NCBI GenBank assembly: GCA_029863175.1
Contig: JAOTVX010000027.1
Coordinates: forward strand, 1-50,018
Reading direction: 5' to 3'
DNA length: 50,018 nt
From: Betaproteobacteria bacterium
GTDB taxonomy: Bacteria > Pseudomonadota > Gammaproteobacteria > Burkholderiales > SG8-41
The notes under the pieces are model-generated. The model ran no database searches and was not told the origin of the DNA. It worked only from the letters and a program-made list of their open reading frames with translations. Each line of letters begins with the position of its first letter. Within the stretch, counting starts at the first letter, position 1. Shown piece by piece: positions 40,850 to 48,878 of this stretch. The translations under genes and the position numbers were made by a program.

Positions 40850-41941
40850 TCACCGCGCCAGCGGCAGCATGACCGGCCGGCGTGCTGCTATCGAATGCTC
40901 GATGGCAAGCGTTGCCTCCAGCGTTGCGCGCGCCTCACGCGGCGTCGCCAGCACGCAGGGCCGGCCCATCGAGAGATGGTCGAGCCACGCGCGGGTCTCG
41001 TTCGCGATCGGACCCCAGAAATCGCCAAGCGCCCAGTCACCCGGCGTTCCGCTCTGGAGGAACACCATGTTCACCGATTGGTCCGGCAGATAGACGTGCG
41101 GGATCCCCTTCTCCGTGTACATCAACTGGTCGGTATGATCATCATCCAGGATCATCACGCCGCCGGTTCCGAGCACCTCGACCCGCGCCGCGTGCCCCCG
41201 CGCTGGATACTTTTCCGGCAGTGCGTAGCTGATGCCGAGGTTGATCACCGTCCCGTCGGCATAAGTGAAGACAGCCCAGCTCACGTCATCGACGTCGAAG
41301 CCCGCCTCCTTGAGAACGCCTTTCTGGCCCCGGGCATAGACCTCCGTGATCGGTGTGCCGCCCTGCAGCCAGCTCATGAGGTCCACGTAGTACGTTAGCG
41401 CATCCACGACCGGCGTCGCCTCACGGTGGCGCTTCAGGATGGCGAGCGCCTGCGAGCGTGAGTTGTAGACGCGCGCTGCGGCGCCGGTCATCCGGCCGAT
41501 ACGGCCCTGCACGATCTGCTCCTTCGCGATGAGGTAGCGCTCCTTGTAGCGGCGGCTGTAGCCCACACGCACGCTCGCGCCGTTCTTCTCGATCGCCTCG
41601 ACCATCGCGTCGGCGTCGGCGAGCGTCAGCGCAATCGGCTTCTCCACCAGCACCGCCTTGCCCTGCGCCACCGCCGCCAGCACCGGCGCCATGTGTTCGC
41701 CCTCGCTGGTCGAAACGATCACCGCGTTGACTTCCGGGCGCGAAATCACCTCGAGGTTATCGCCCGAGTGGGACTGGGCACCCACCTGCTGGGCCAGCTC
41801 GCGCGCGCGCGCGGGCTCCCGGTCGGATACGGCGATGTAGCGCACCCCTGGATGCTGCGCCGCGAGCCGTGCGCGCAGCGTGCCAATGCGGCCTGCGCCA
41901 ATGACAGCCAGGCCTACGTCTTTTCGTTCGAGAGCGATGAT
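40850..41941 (-). CDS. Gfo/Idh/MocA family oxidoreductase, no canonical start codon
   Basis: An NAD(P)-dependent sugar or inositol oxidoreductase, about 363 aa. The Rossmann motif is AVIGAGRIGTLRARLA. It is followed by VRYIAVSDREPARARELA, VLVEKPIALTLADADAM (EKP catalytic lysine) and a C-terminal beta-sheet domain (DWALGDFWGPIANETRAWLDHL). No ATG, GTG or TTG occurs between the upstream stop and the glycine motif. A strong ribosome-binding site (GAGGAGAG) sits just before two ATC codons (complement of 41936-41941). The first normal start codon (41845) would cut off the cofactor motif. AUC initiation, a CTG start, or a mutated or misread ATG are the options. The Bug receptor gene lies just upstream on the same strand direction's other side (42009). 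Confidence 0.83.
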   Translation of the reverse strand: MIALERKDVGLAVIGAGRIGTLRARLAAQHPGVRYIAVSDREPARARELAQQVGAQSHSGDNLEVISRPEVNAVIVSTSEGEHMAPVLAAVAQGKAVLVEKPIALTLADADAMVEAIEKNGASVRVGYSRRYKERYLIAKEQIVQGRIGRMTGAAARVYNSRSQALAILKRHREATPVVDALTYYVDLMSWLQGGTPITEVYARGQKGVLKEAGFDVDDVSWAVFTYADGTVINLGISYALPEKYPARGHAARVEVLGTGGVMILDDDHTDQLMYTEKGIPHVYLPDQSVNMVFLQSGTPGDWALGDFWGPIANETRAWLDHLSMGRPCVLATPREARATLEATLAIEHSIAARRPVMLPLAR

Positions 41942-42008
41942 GCTCTCCTCTTCAGGTTCCGGCGTATCGCCTCATAGAGGCTCGAGCTCGGCGGCTGAAC
42001 GCGCGGAC

Positions 42009-42986
42009 TCAGTCGATTTTCGCACCGGCTGCCTTGATAACCTTGGCCCATTTCACCATCTCGCTCTTGATGTGTGCGCCGAGCTTCTCGGGCGAGCTCC
42101 CGATGGGCTCGATCGCGCTCGCCAGTAGCATCTTCCGGTAATCAGGGTGGTTCAGCGCGCGCACGATCTCGCGGTTGAGCTGCATGACGATCGCGCGCGG
42201 CGTTCCCGCCGGCGCGACGTACGCGTACCACGGGCTCGAGTCGTAACCCGGCACGCCTGCCTCGGCGATTGTCGGGATATCGGGAATCGCCGCCGGCCGC
42301 CTCGCCGTCGACACGCCCAGCGCACGCAAGCGGCCGGCCGCAATGTGCCCTTTCGATACCGCATAGGTCGCGAACAACGTCTGCACCTGACCCGACAGCA
42401 GCGCGACGAGTGCCGGGCCGCCGCCTCTATACGGAACATGCAGCAACTTGGTGCCGGTCATGCTCATCAGCAGTGCGGCTGCAAGATGTCCGCCGCTGCC
42501 GTTGCCCGATGACGCCATCGTGAGCCCGTTCGGCTTCGCGCGCGCGAGCGCGATCAACTCCTTTACCGATTTCGCGGGCACTGCGGGATTCACCACGAGC
42601 AGGTAGCATCCGTCGGCAAAGAGCGTGAGTGGGGCAAAACTCTTGACGGAATCGTACGGCAGTTTCCGGTAGAGACCCGGATTGATGGCGAGCTGGGCGC
42701 TCAGCGCAAACCCGATGGTATAGCCATCAGGACTTGCGCGCGCGACGATCTCCATACCGATAGTGCCGTTCGCGCCGCCACGATTGTCAACCACGACCTG
42801 CTGGCCGATGTTGGCAGAGAGTTGGCGTGCGAACGGACGTCCGATCGTATCCATGCCGCCGCCCGGCGGATAGGGAATCACGAGACGGATCGGCTTGTTT
42901 GGAAAATCACCCGCGCCCTGCGCCCACAGGGGCGCAACCGCGGTCGCAAGCAGTGCTCCCAGAAAACCCAAAATGGCTGCCTTCAT
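42009..42986 (-). CDS. Bug/TctC family tripartite tricarboxylate receptor
   Basis: A 325-aa periplasmic solute-binding protein of the Bug (Bordetella uptake gene) family, used by tripartite tricarboxylate transporters and often found orphaned in betaproteobacteria. The signal peptide is MKAAILGFLGALLATAVAPLWAQ (cleavage about residue 23). Family marks are FPNKPIRLVIPYPPGGGMDTIGRPFA, VVVDNRGGANGTIG, LTMASSGNGSGGHLAAALL and MLHVPYRGGGPAL-like text (LLHVPYRGGGPALVALL). No tctA/tctB membrane genes are near. ATG (complement of 42984-42986) is clear. Substrate is probably a carboxylic acid or amide. Confidence 0.94.
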   Translation of the reverse strand: MKAAILGFLGALLATAVAPLWAQGAGDFPNKPIRLVIPYPPGGGMDTIGRPFARQLSANIGQQVVVDNRGGANGTIGMEIVARASPDGYTIGFALSAQLAINPGLYRKLPYDSVKSFAPLTLFADGCYLLVVNPAVPAKSVKELIALARAKPNGLTMASSGNGSGGHLAAALLMSMTGTKLLHVPYRGGGPALVALLSGQVQTLFATYAVSKGHIAAGRLRALGVSTARRPAAIPDIPTIAEAGVPGYDSSPWYAYVAPAGTPRAIVMQLNREIVRALNHPDYRKMLLASAIEPIGSSPEKLGAHIKSEMVKWAKVIKAAGAKID

Positions 42987-43034
42987 TGTCTTCCTCCTCG
43001 GATCACGTTTACGTACTTCGTCAGCGGTTAGGGC

Positions 43035-44642
43035 CTAGCCGTCACGGCCTCGACTTTGCGAGATCGATCGCGCGTTCCTTGAGCGTTCGATCCGCCCTGA
43101 GGACCATCTTCGCGACCTTGTGCGTGGCGTGTGCGGCAGCTCATCGACAAACACGATGTAACGCGGCACCTTCATTGACGCCAGCCGCTCGCGGCACCAC
43201 TGCGCAACCTCATCAGCGGTTACATCGTAGCCGGGCTTCCGCACCACGGCAACCAGGATTTCATCCTCTCCCAGCTCGGCGGCGACCGGAATGGCAGCGG
43301 CTTCGTGCACGGCGGGATGCTCACCGATCACGCGATCGAGCTCCGCGCCTGCGATGTTCTCGCCGCGCCGCCGAATGATGTCTTTCTTGCGCGCAACAAA
43401 GAAGAAATAGCCATCGGCGTCGCGCCGCACGAGATCACCGGTCTGGAACCACCCGTCGGCGAACGCCGCCCGGGTCTGCTCGGGATCGCGGAAATAGCCC
43501 TGCATGATGATCGGCGTCTTCACCAGCAGTTCGCCCACTTCGCCGACCAACACATCGCGCCCTTCATCGTCGACGACCCGGCACTGCGCCCAAGGCCGCT
43601 GCGAATCGGGGTGGCGTCCGACCGGCCCCATGCTGCCGGGCTTGGCCGGTCCTTCGAAGGGATTGCAGGTCACGCCTGGAATCTCCGTCATCCCATAGCC
43701 CCCGATGAGATGGGGAATGGCAAACTCGTTGCGAAAGGTGTCGGCCACGGTCTGGCGCACGCCGTAGACCTTGCGGATGCCGTGCTCCGGCCGGAACTCG
43801 GAACGCGGCCGGTTCTTGAGGATGGTGCCGATCGCCTCGATGATATTGACCTCGGTTGCGCCGCTGTCGACAGCGATCTGCCAGAACGTCGTCGCTGAAA
43901 ACTTCGGCACGATGACCATGCTCGCGCCAGCCGCCAGCGTGCCGGCAACGGAATAGAACAGCGCGTTGATGTGAAACAGCGGCAGCACGATCATCACGCG
44001 GTCGTCATCCTGGAGGTAGACGCGCTGCACGAACGCTTCGCCGCCGGTGACGAAGCTTCTCTGGCCGTGCATCGCACCCTTGGGGAAACCGGTCGTGCCC
44101 GAGGTGTAGACGATCAGACAGGTATCGTCTGCCGAAACGCCGCCGGGAAGCGCTGCATTCGGTGCCCGCGCAATGAGATCGTGGAGCAGCGGCGTGTCGT
44201 GCCGGCCGGTATCGAGCAAGGTGAACCACGGCGCGACCGCAAGCCCTTCGCACGCCTTGCGCGTGATGTCGAGCGTGTCGCTGCCCGCCGCCACGGCGCT
44301 CACCTCGGCATGGTGCAGCACGTAGCGCGCCTCGTCGACGCCGAACTCGGAATTCACCGGCACCATGATCGCGCCGATGCGCGCGAGAGCAAACAGCAAC
44401 AACACGTGGCCATCGCAGTTTCTCGCCATCACGCCAACCCGGTCGCCCTTGCGGATGCCGCGCGTCACCAACAGGCGTGCCGCTCCCTCCACGGTCTGGC
44501 CAAATTCGCGCCAACTCCAGGTCTTGCCGCTGAAGAGCAGAAACGGCCGCTCTGGCGCACGCTGCGCGCGGCTCGCAAAGGCGCCAGCCAGCGTGTAGTC
44601 GTGTTGCGGGAAGAGCTCGAGGACTTCGAGCGGCTTCTTCAT
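43035..44642 (-). CDS. AMP-dependent acyl-CoA synthetase, frameshifted near the 3' end
   Basis: An ATP-dependent acid-CoA ligase of the ANL superfamily, about 535 aa. The AMP motif is IVYTSGTTGFPKGAMHGQ; GGYGMTEIPG, GWFQTGDLVRRDADGYFFFVARKKDIIRRRGENI and VDELPHTP follow. In the frame read, the end is a non-conserved RTRSRRWSSGR tail. One base away, the same DNA reads HKVAKMVLRADRTLKERAIDLAKSRP and stops at 43042. That matches the family end, including the catalytic lysine (HKV). A single base is therefore missing near 43120-43130: a real mutation or an assembly error. ATG (complement of 44640-44642) is preferred over GTG 44666, which lies in heptamers. Confidence 0.88.
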   Translation of the reverse strand: MKKPLEVLELFPQHDYTLAGAFASRAQRAPERPFLLFSGKTWSWREFGQTVEGAARLLVTRGIRKGDRVGVMARNCDGHVLLLFALARIGAIMVPVNSEFGVDEARYVLHHAEVSAVAAGSDTLDITRKACEGLAVAPWFTLLDTGRHDTPLLHDLIARAPNAALPGGVSADDTCLIVYTSGTTGFPKGAMHGQRSFVTGGEAFVQRVYLQDDDRVMIVLPLFHINALFYSVAGTLAAGASMVIVPKFSATTFWQIAVDSGATEVNIIEAIGTILKNRPRSEFRPEHGIRKVYGVRQTVADTFRNEFAIPHLIGGYGMTEIPGVTCNPFEGPAKPGSMGPVGRHPDSQRPWAQCRVVDDEGRDVLVGEVGELLVKTPIIMQGYFRDPEQTRAAFADGWFQTGDLVRRDADGYFFFVARKKDIIRRRGENIAGAELDRVIGEHPAVHEAAAIPVAAELGEDEILVAVVRKPGYDVTADEVAQWCRERLASMKVPRYIVFVDELPHTPRTRSRRWSSGRIERSRNARSISQSRGRDG

Positions 44643-44996
44643 CGGTCGGGTCGATTCACTGCTCACGAATCACGACTCAAGCGGTTTGCGCCACGTGCGA
44701 GTACATTGTCTTGCGGGACAACGGAAACCGGCGCTTGGAGAACGACGCTGTGCGAAAGTTCGAAGCAGTCCCGAATTCGCAGCGCCGCGGCTGATTATAG
44801 GCGCCGCTTCCGACCGCGAACAGCGTGAAAGTCTATATTGTGACCCCACTCGCGCGTTGTTCGGACACCGTGCTGCCAGGGATCCAGCCGCCGACGCCAA
44901 CGCGGGGACACTTAGAATAGAATCGCGTGAAGTCCTTCGCCAACGTCCCCCCGGCTCGCGCCGCGCGGGTGTCCATCAAATTGAGGAGAAGAAAGG
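44643..44996. other. Divergent intergenic region, 354 bases
   Basis: Separates the acyl-CoA synthetase from the SMP-30 gene. ATTCACT-GCTCACG-AATCACG-ACTC heptamers lie at 44652-44680. No gene, tRNA or clear terminator is seen in the rest; it probably holds the two promoters. Confidence 0.5.
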
Positions 44997-45947
44997 ATGT
45001 TTGCTGCGCCGCCGGTCATCGAGACCGAGGTCTTCGCTGAACTCCCGGCTTCGCTCCGGATCAGCGACCGGAAATCGAAGTGGCTCAAGTTCAGGAAAAA
45101 AGGCCAGCCCGTCGACAAGCCGGAGACCATTCACTCCTATCTCGAGGGCCCCTCTTTCGACCGCAAGGGAAATCTTTATTGCGTCGACATTCCCTACGCC
45201 CGCGTCTTCCGCGTGTCGCCCAAGGGCGAGTTCACGGTCGTGGCCGAGTATGAAGGCGAACCTAACAGCCTGAAGATTCACCAGGATGGTCGAATTTTCG
45301 TGGCCGACCGGCTGCACGGCATCCTGCTGCTCGACACCGCCTCGGGCAAGATGAAGCCCGTGGTCGAGGAGGTGGCGGGCGAAGGTTTCAAGGGCATCAA
45401 CGATTTCGTGTTCGGCCGGAACGGCGACATTTACTTCACCGACCAGGGCAACAGCAGCATGAACGACCCAAGCGGCCGCGTGTTCCGGTGGCGTGCGAAG
45501 GACGGTGAACTGGAACTCATCCTGGACAGGGTGCCGGGACCCAACGGGATCGCGCTCAACCCGTCCGAGACGCTCCTTTTCGTGAACGTCACACGCATGA
45601 ACAACGTCTGGCGCATCCCGTTGCTGCCGGAAGGGGGAATCATGCAGCTCGGCGCGAAGATCGGCATCTTCATCCAGTTGACGGGCAGCCTGTCCGGTCC
45701 CGATGGCCTCTCGGTCGACTCGGACGGCGGCCTTGCGGTATGCCACTCCGGGCTTGGCTCGGTGTGGCTCTTCAGCAAGCTCGGCGAGCCACTCTACCGC
45801 ATCCAGTCCTGCCGCGGCATCCGCACGACCAACTGCGCGTTCGGGGGGCCGGATTTCAAGACCCTCTACATCACCGAGTCGGAAAGCGGCAGCATACTGA
45901 GAGCCAGGCTGCCGGTCGCCGGGCACCCGCTCTACTCGCACCGGTGA
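44997..45947 (+). CDS. SMP-30/gluconolactonase family protein
   Basis: A 316-aa six-bladed beta-propeller of the SMP-30/gluconolaconase/LRE family, predicted to hydrolyse sugar-acid lactones using one metal ion. Metal-site motifs are visible: YLEGPSFDRKGNLYCVD (glutamate near residue 49), GINDFVFGRNGDIYFTDQG, VPGPNGIALNP and LSGPDGLSVDSDGGLAV. No signal peptide. ATG 44997 has GAGGAGAAGAAAGG upstream. The following enolase-superfamily gene starts four bases after its stop, so the two are co-translated. Together with the minus-strand lyase at 47122 they look like a lactone - acid - keto-acid route. Confidence 0.9.
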   Translation: MFAAPPVIETEVFAELPASLRISDRKSKWLKFRKKGQPVDKPETIHSYLEGPSFDRKGNLYCVDIPYARVFRVSPKGEFTVVAEYEGEPNSLKIHQDGRIFVADRLHGILLLDTASGKMKPVVEEVAGEGFKGINDFVFGRNGDIYFTDQGNSSMNDPSGRVFRWRAKDGELELILDRVPGPNGIALNPSETLLFVNVTRMNNVWRIPLLPEGGIMQLGAKIGIFIQLTGSLSGPDGLSVDSDGGLAVCHSGLGSVWLFSKLGEPLYRIQSCRGIRTTNCAFGGPDFKTLYITESESGSILRARLPVAGHPLYSHR

Positions 45948-45951
45948 ACGC

Positions 45952-47094
45952 GTGAGAATCACTTCGATCCGAACCCACGCTGCCGCAATCCCGCACAAGG
46001 TCGCGCGCGTGACCGCGCATGAGCCCATGCGCGGCGTCAGCGTCATCCTTGTGGAAGTGACCACCGACGCGGGCCTTTCTGGCATCGGCCAGATCCATGG
46101 CGCGCCATTGAAAGACATCTGCGATTGGGTGGGGCGCCTCGGCGAGGTCGTGATCGGCATGAACCCGCTCGAACACGTCGTCATCTGGGACAAGCTCTTC
46201 GCACTTACGTGCCCGCGGCCAGGCGGATTCCTTGCCCAGGACGCCCTGCCGCCACCGCTGCCGCGCGCGGCCCGCCCGCAGATTACGGCCGCGATCGGCG
46301 GCATCGATCTCGCGCTGTGGGACATTAAGGGTAAGGCGGCCGGCATGCCCGTCTTCCGTCTGCTTGGCGGGGAAAATCGTCCTGTGCTCGCCTACGCGAC
46401 CGGCGGTTACTACCGCGACGACGGCCAGCCCGACGGCATGGCGGAGGAAGTGGCCTCCTTCGTGGCGAAAGGCTACCGCGCCGTCAAGATCAAGGACGGC
46501 GGCGGAACGCTTGTCGAGGACATCGAGCGGGCGCGCCTCGCGCGAGAGGCGATCGGCCGCGACACACTGCTTCTGCTGGATTGCACTGCAGCCTATGAGC
46601 TCGACACCGCCATTGCTTTTTCGCGGGCGGTCGAGCGCTATGAGCCGTTCTGGTTCGAGGAGCCGCTGCGCTGGTACCTCCAGCCAGCCGACTTCCGGCG
46701 TCTCGCCGCGGCCACAACGATTCCGCTCGCTCACTGCGAGCGCGACCTGCATCGCTTCACTGTGCGCGACGTCATCGTCAGCGGCGGCGTGCGCTACGTG
46801 CAATTCGATTCCACCCGCCATTCAGGCTTCACCGAGTCGCTCCGGATCGCGGCGCTCGCGGAACAGCACGGCGTGAAGATCTCGCCGCACCAGGTGCCGG
46901 AGCTGCACGCACATCTGTGCGCGGCGTTCCCGGGCGCGAGCTTCGGCGTGGAGTCGAACGGCGTTCCCGACCCGCTCTGGTCAGGAATGTACAAACGCCG
47001 CGCGCAGATCAGAGACGGCTACGTGCACCTGGACGAAACTCCCGGCTTCGGCATCGAGATCGATTGGGACTTCATCACGCGCCATGCCGCCTGA
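45952..47094 (+). CDS. Mandelate racemase/muconate lactonizing enzyme family protein
   Basis: A 380-aa enolase-superfamily enzyme, probably an acid-sugar dehydratase. The capping N-terminus begins MRITSIRTHAAAIP. The barrel has the KxK pair in YRAVKIKDGGG (about residue 182), first metal ligand D in LLLDCTAAYE, second in FWFEEPLRW, third in LAHCERDLHRF, then VQFDSTR and the histidine base in ISPHQVPELHAH (about 307). The usual D-x-N after the first ligand reads DCT, so it is not a standard mandelate racemase or galactonate dehydratase. The start is GTG 45952, four bases after the SMP-30 stop. It ends 27 bases before the convergent lyase gene. Confidence 0.88.
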   Translation: MRITSIRTHAAAIPHKVARVTAHEPMRGVSVILVEVTTDAGLSGIGQIHGAPLKDICDWVGRLGEVVIGMNPLEHVVIWDKLFALTCPRPGGFLAQDALPPPLPRAARPQITAAIGGIDLALWDIKGKAAGMPVFRLLGGENRPVLAYATGGYYRDDGQPDGMAEEVASFVAKGYRAVKIKDGGGTLVEDIERARLAREAIGRDTLLLLDCTAAYELDTAIAFSRAVERYEPFWFEEPLRWYLQPADFRRLAAATTIPLAHCERDLHRFTVRDVIVSGGVRYVQFDSTRHSGFTESLRIAALAEQHGVKISPHQVPELHAHLCAAFPGASFGVESNGVPDPLWSGMYKRRAQIRDGYVHLDETPGFGIEIDWDFITRHAA

Positions 47095-47121
47095 TAGCAG
47101 AAAGGCGTGACTAGTCACGAA

Positions 47122-47994
47122 TCATTTCCGGGTCTGCAGGTATTCGCTCTGCCACTGCTTGTAAACGGCGCCGTTCACCAGCTCGCCCATCTCCTTCGCG
47201 GACGCAATTTTGTCCTTCAGATCGGCGGGCGCGCCACCGGTAAAGAGATGAGCATAGGTTTCCCGCAGCGCCTTTACCGCGGCGGCAACGGGCTGATGGC
47301 CCTGGAGCAGGACGCGCGCGCCCGCGGCGGCGAAGTCCTCGCGCTTGATCGAGGCCGGGGCCGAACCGACCATGACCGGCAGCCGGGCTGCTTCCTGAAC
47401 CGCTCTCACCTGATCGGCCGACTCCACACCGATTACGAAAATCGCGTCCACACCGCACGCCGCGAAAGCCTGCGCCCGCTTCACGGTGCCTTCCGTACCC
47501 TCCACCTTCAGCGCCGCCGTCCGCCCGAGTATGACCGTCTCCGGATCGCGGCGGGCCGCAACCGCGGCCTTGAGCTTGCCGACCATCTCATCGAGCGAAA
47601 TCAGCTCATCGGTGCCCTCGGTCTGGCCAAAGCGCGTCGGCAAGGCCGTATCCTCGATGCTCATGCCGGATACGCCCGAATGCTCCAGTTCCTCCACGGT
47701 GCGCATGACATTGAGCGCGTTGCCGTAGCCGTGGTCAGCGTCCACGATCAGCGAGAGCCGACTCGCGCGCATGATGCGCCGGACCTGGTCGGCGAACTCG
47801 GTGAGCGTCAACACGATGAGGTCCGGCGCAGCGAGCGTCGTGTTCGACGCGACCGAGCCGGCGAGCATCCCGATCTCGTAGCCCACCGCCTCCGCCACGC
47901 GCGCCGACAACGGATCGTAGATGCTCGCAGGTGACACGCATTTCGTCCCGCCCAACACCGCGCGCAATCGCTTGCGCTGTTCAGTGTGATTCAT
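47122..47994 (-). CDS. PEP mutase-fold lyase, oxaloacetate decarboxylase-like
   Basis: A 290-aa enzyme of the isocitrate lyase/PEP mutase superfamily, closest in pattern to the Pseudomonas oxaloacetate decarboxylase PA4872. Shared text includes SPASIYDPLSARVAEAVGYEIGMLAGSVAS, LAAPDLIVLTLTEFADQVRRI, VDADHGYGNALNVMRTVEELEHSGVSGMSIEDT (metal site) and LPTRFGQ. ATG (complement of 47992-47994) is normal. It converges on the SMP-30/enolase pair. If the dehydratase makes a 2-keto acid, this enzyme could cleave it, which is inference. A nonamer pair (48027-48044) and a decamer copy (48159-48184) follow upstream. Confidence 0.9.
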   Translation of the reverse strand: MNHTEQRKRLRAVLGGTKCVSPASIYDPLSARVAEAVGYEIGMLAGSVASNTTLAAPDLIVLTLTEFADQVRRIMRASRLSLIVDADHGYGNALNVMRTVEELEHSGVSGMSIEDTALPTRFGQTEGTDELISLDEMVGKLKAAVAARRDPETVILGRTAALKVEGTEGTVKRAQAFAACGVDAIFVIGVESADQVRAVQEAARLPVMVGSAPASIKREDFAAAGARVLLQGHQPVAAAVKALRETYAHLFTGGAPADLKDKIASAKEMGELVNGAVYKQWQSEYLQTRK

Positions 47995-48026
47995 ACTTTC
48001 TCCATTCGTTGAAAGGATTTTTGAAC

Positions 48027-48044
48027 CACGGAGAACACGGAGAG
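48027..48044 (+). repeat. Nonamer pair CACGGAGAA CACGGAGAG
   Basis: Two tandem nine-base units in the 47995-48225 spacer. CTCTCCGCGAAGG (48074-48086) is a possible facing copy. Confidence 0.6.
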
Positions 48045-48158
48045 AAACCTAACTTAAGTACCATTTCTGCTGCCTCTCCGCGAAGGAAGAGGCGTGATGG
48101 AAGTCATCGCTTCAATGTTCCGTGAACTCGATGGCTAAAGCGTCTCGAGGTTAAGGTC

Positions 48159-48184
48159 TTATCGGCGTTTATCTGCGGCTAAAT
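48159..48184 (-). repeat. Decamer copy, best consensus
   Basis: TTATCGGCGTTTATCTGCGG followed by CTAAAT, the clearest copy of the reverse-orientation consensus shared with 31582, 33112 and 40807. Confidence 0.7.
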
Positions 48185-48225
48185 TCCTGCCTCTGATTGT
48201 TCTCGTCGGCATCCTTACTGCCAGC

Positions 48226-48828
48226 TCACCTCCGGCGCCATAGCAGCAAGCAATCGCGATTCCGCCACGATCCGAAACAGAAGCGCCTTCGGTTGCTCGC
48301 GGTATCGAGCCAGTCTCGGTCGATGGCAACGTTGGCGCCGTCTTCCGCCGCCGGACGGATGCTGCTGATATGCCCGCCGGGCGCACGAATTTCACGCCGC
48401 CAGTACGGATCGAAGAAGTAGAGCCGCTCATCATCCGCGCGCAACGCAAGCAGGTAATGCCAGTCGCCGCGGTCATAGGTGATGCTGCACAGCGCGACGC
48501 CGCCGCCGTTGAGGCATTCGACGATGCGGTTACCCCGGCCCAGGTTGACCTCGCGCCCGGTGAGGAACTCAGTGCCAATCCGAAACGTCTTGGTCGTGAA
48601 CTGCCGCAGCCACTCCGCGAGCAGGCGCACGCTCTCGTCGGAACTGCCGCGGCCGGCCGTTCCCCGCCGCCCGACGCCGTCGAGCGTGTACAGATAAATG
48701 CGCTGCAACACCTCGGGCGGTACTTCATGGCGTTCGTACAGATATGCGATGGCATTACTAATGGTGGTCGGTACGCAGTCGTACTCGGATAGCTGGAAAC
48801 GGAAGGGAATGTGTCTCTTGGCTTTCAC
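48226..48828 (-). CDS. Peptidase C39-like protein
   Basis: A 200-aa protein with the papain-like C39 fold pattern. The oxyanion glutamine and nucleophile are Q12 and C18 in FQLSEYDCVPTTISNAIAYLY. The histidine is H124 in GDWHYLLALR and the acid D140 in YFFDPYW. It is free-standing rather than the N-terminal domain of a bacteriocin ABC exporter. No signal peptide is visible. The start is GTG (complement of 48826-48828) without a clear ribosome-binding site; it lies 50 bases after the PrpD stop. It may be a cysteine protease or an inactive relative. A peptide or bacteriocin link is not shown here. Confidence 0.75.
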   Translation of the reverse strand: MKAKRHIPFRFQLSEYDCVPTTISNAIAYLYERHEVPPEVLQRIYLYTLDGVGRRGTAGRGSSDESVRLLAEWLRQFTTKTFRIGTEFLTGREVNLGRGNRIVECLNGGGVALCSITYDRGDWHYLLALRADDERLYFFDPYWRREIRAPGGHISSIRPAAEDGANVAIDRDWLDTASNRRRFCFGSWRNRDCLLLWRRR

Positions 48829-48878
48829 GGCGTTGCAGGAGGCAACTTGGCTCTGGCATGGGCCCCGGGACGGCCGCG

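Noticed and set aside
48226..48828. Bacteriocin export system
   Set aside because: The C39-like protein is not fused to an ABC transporter, and no precursor peptide or exporter is nearby.
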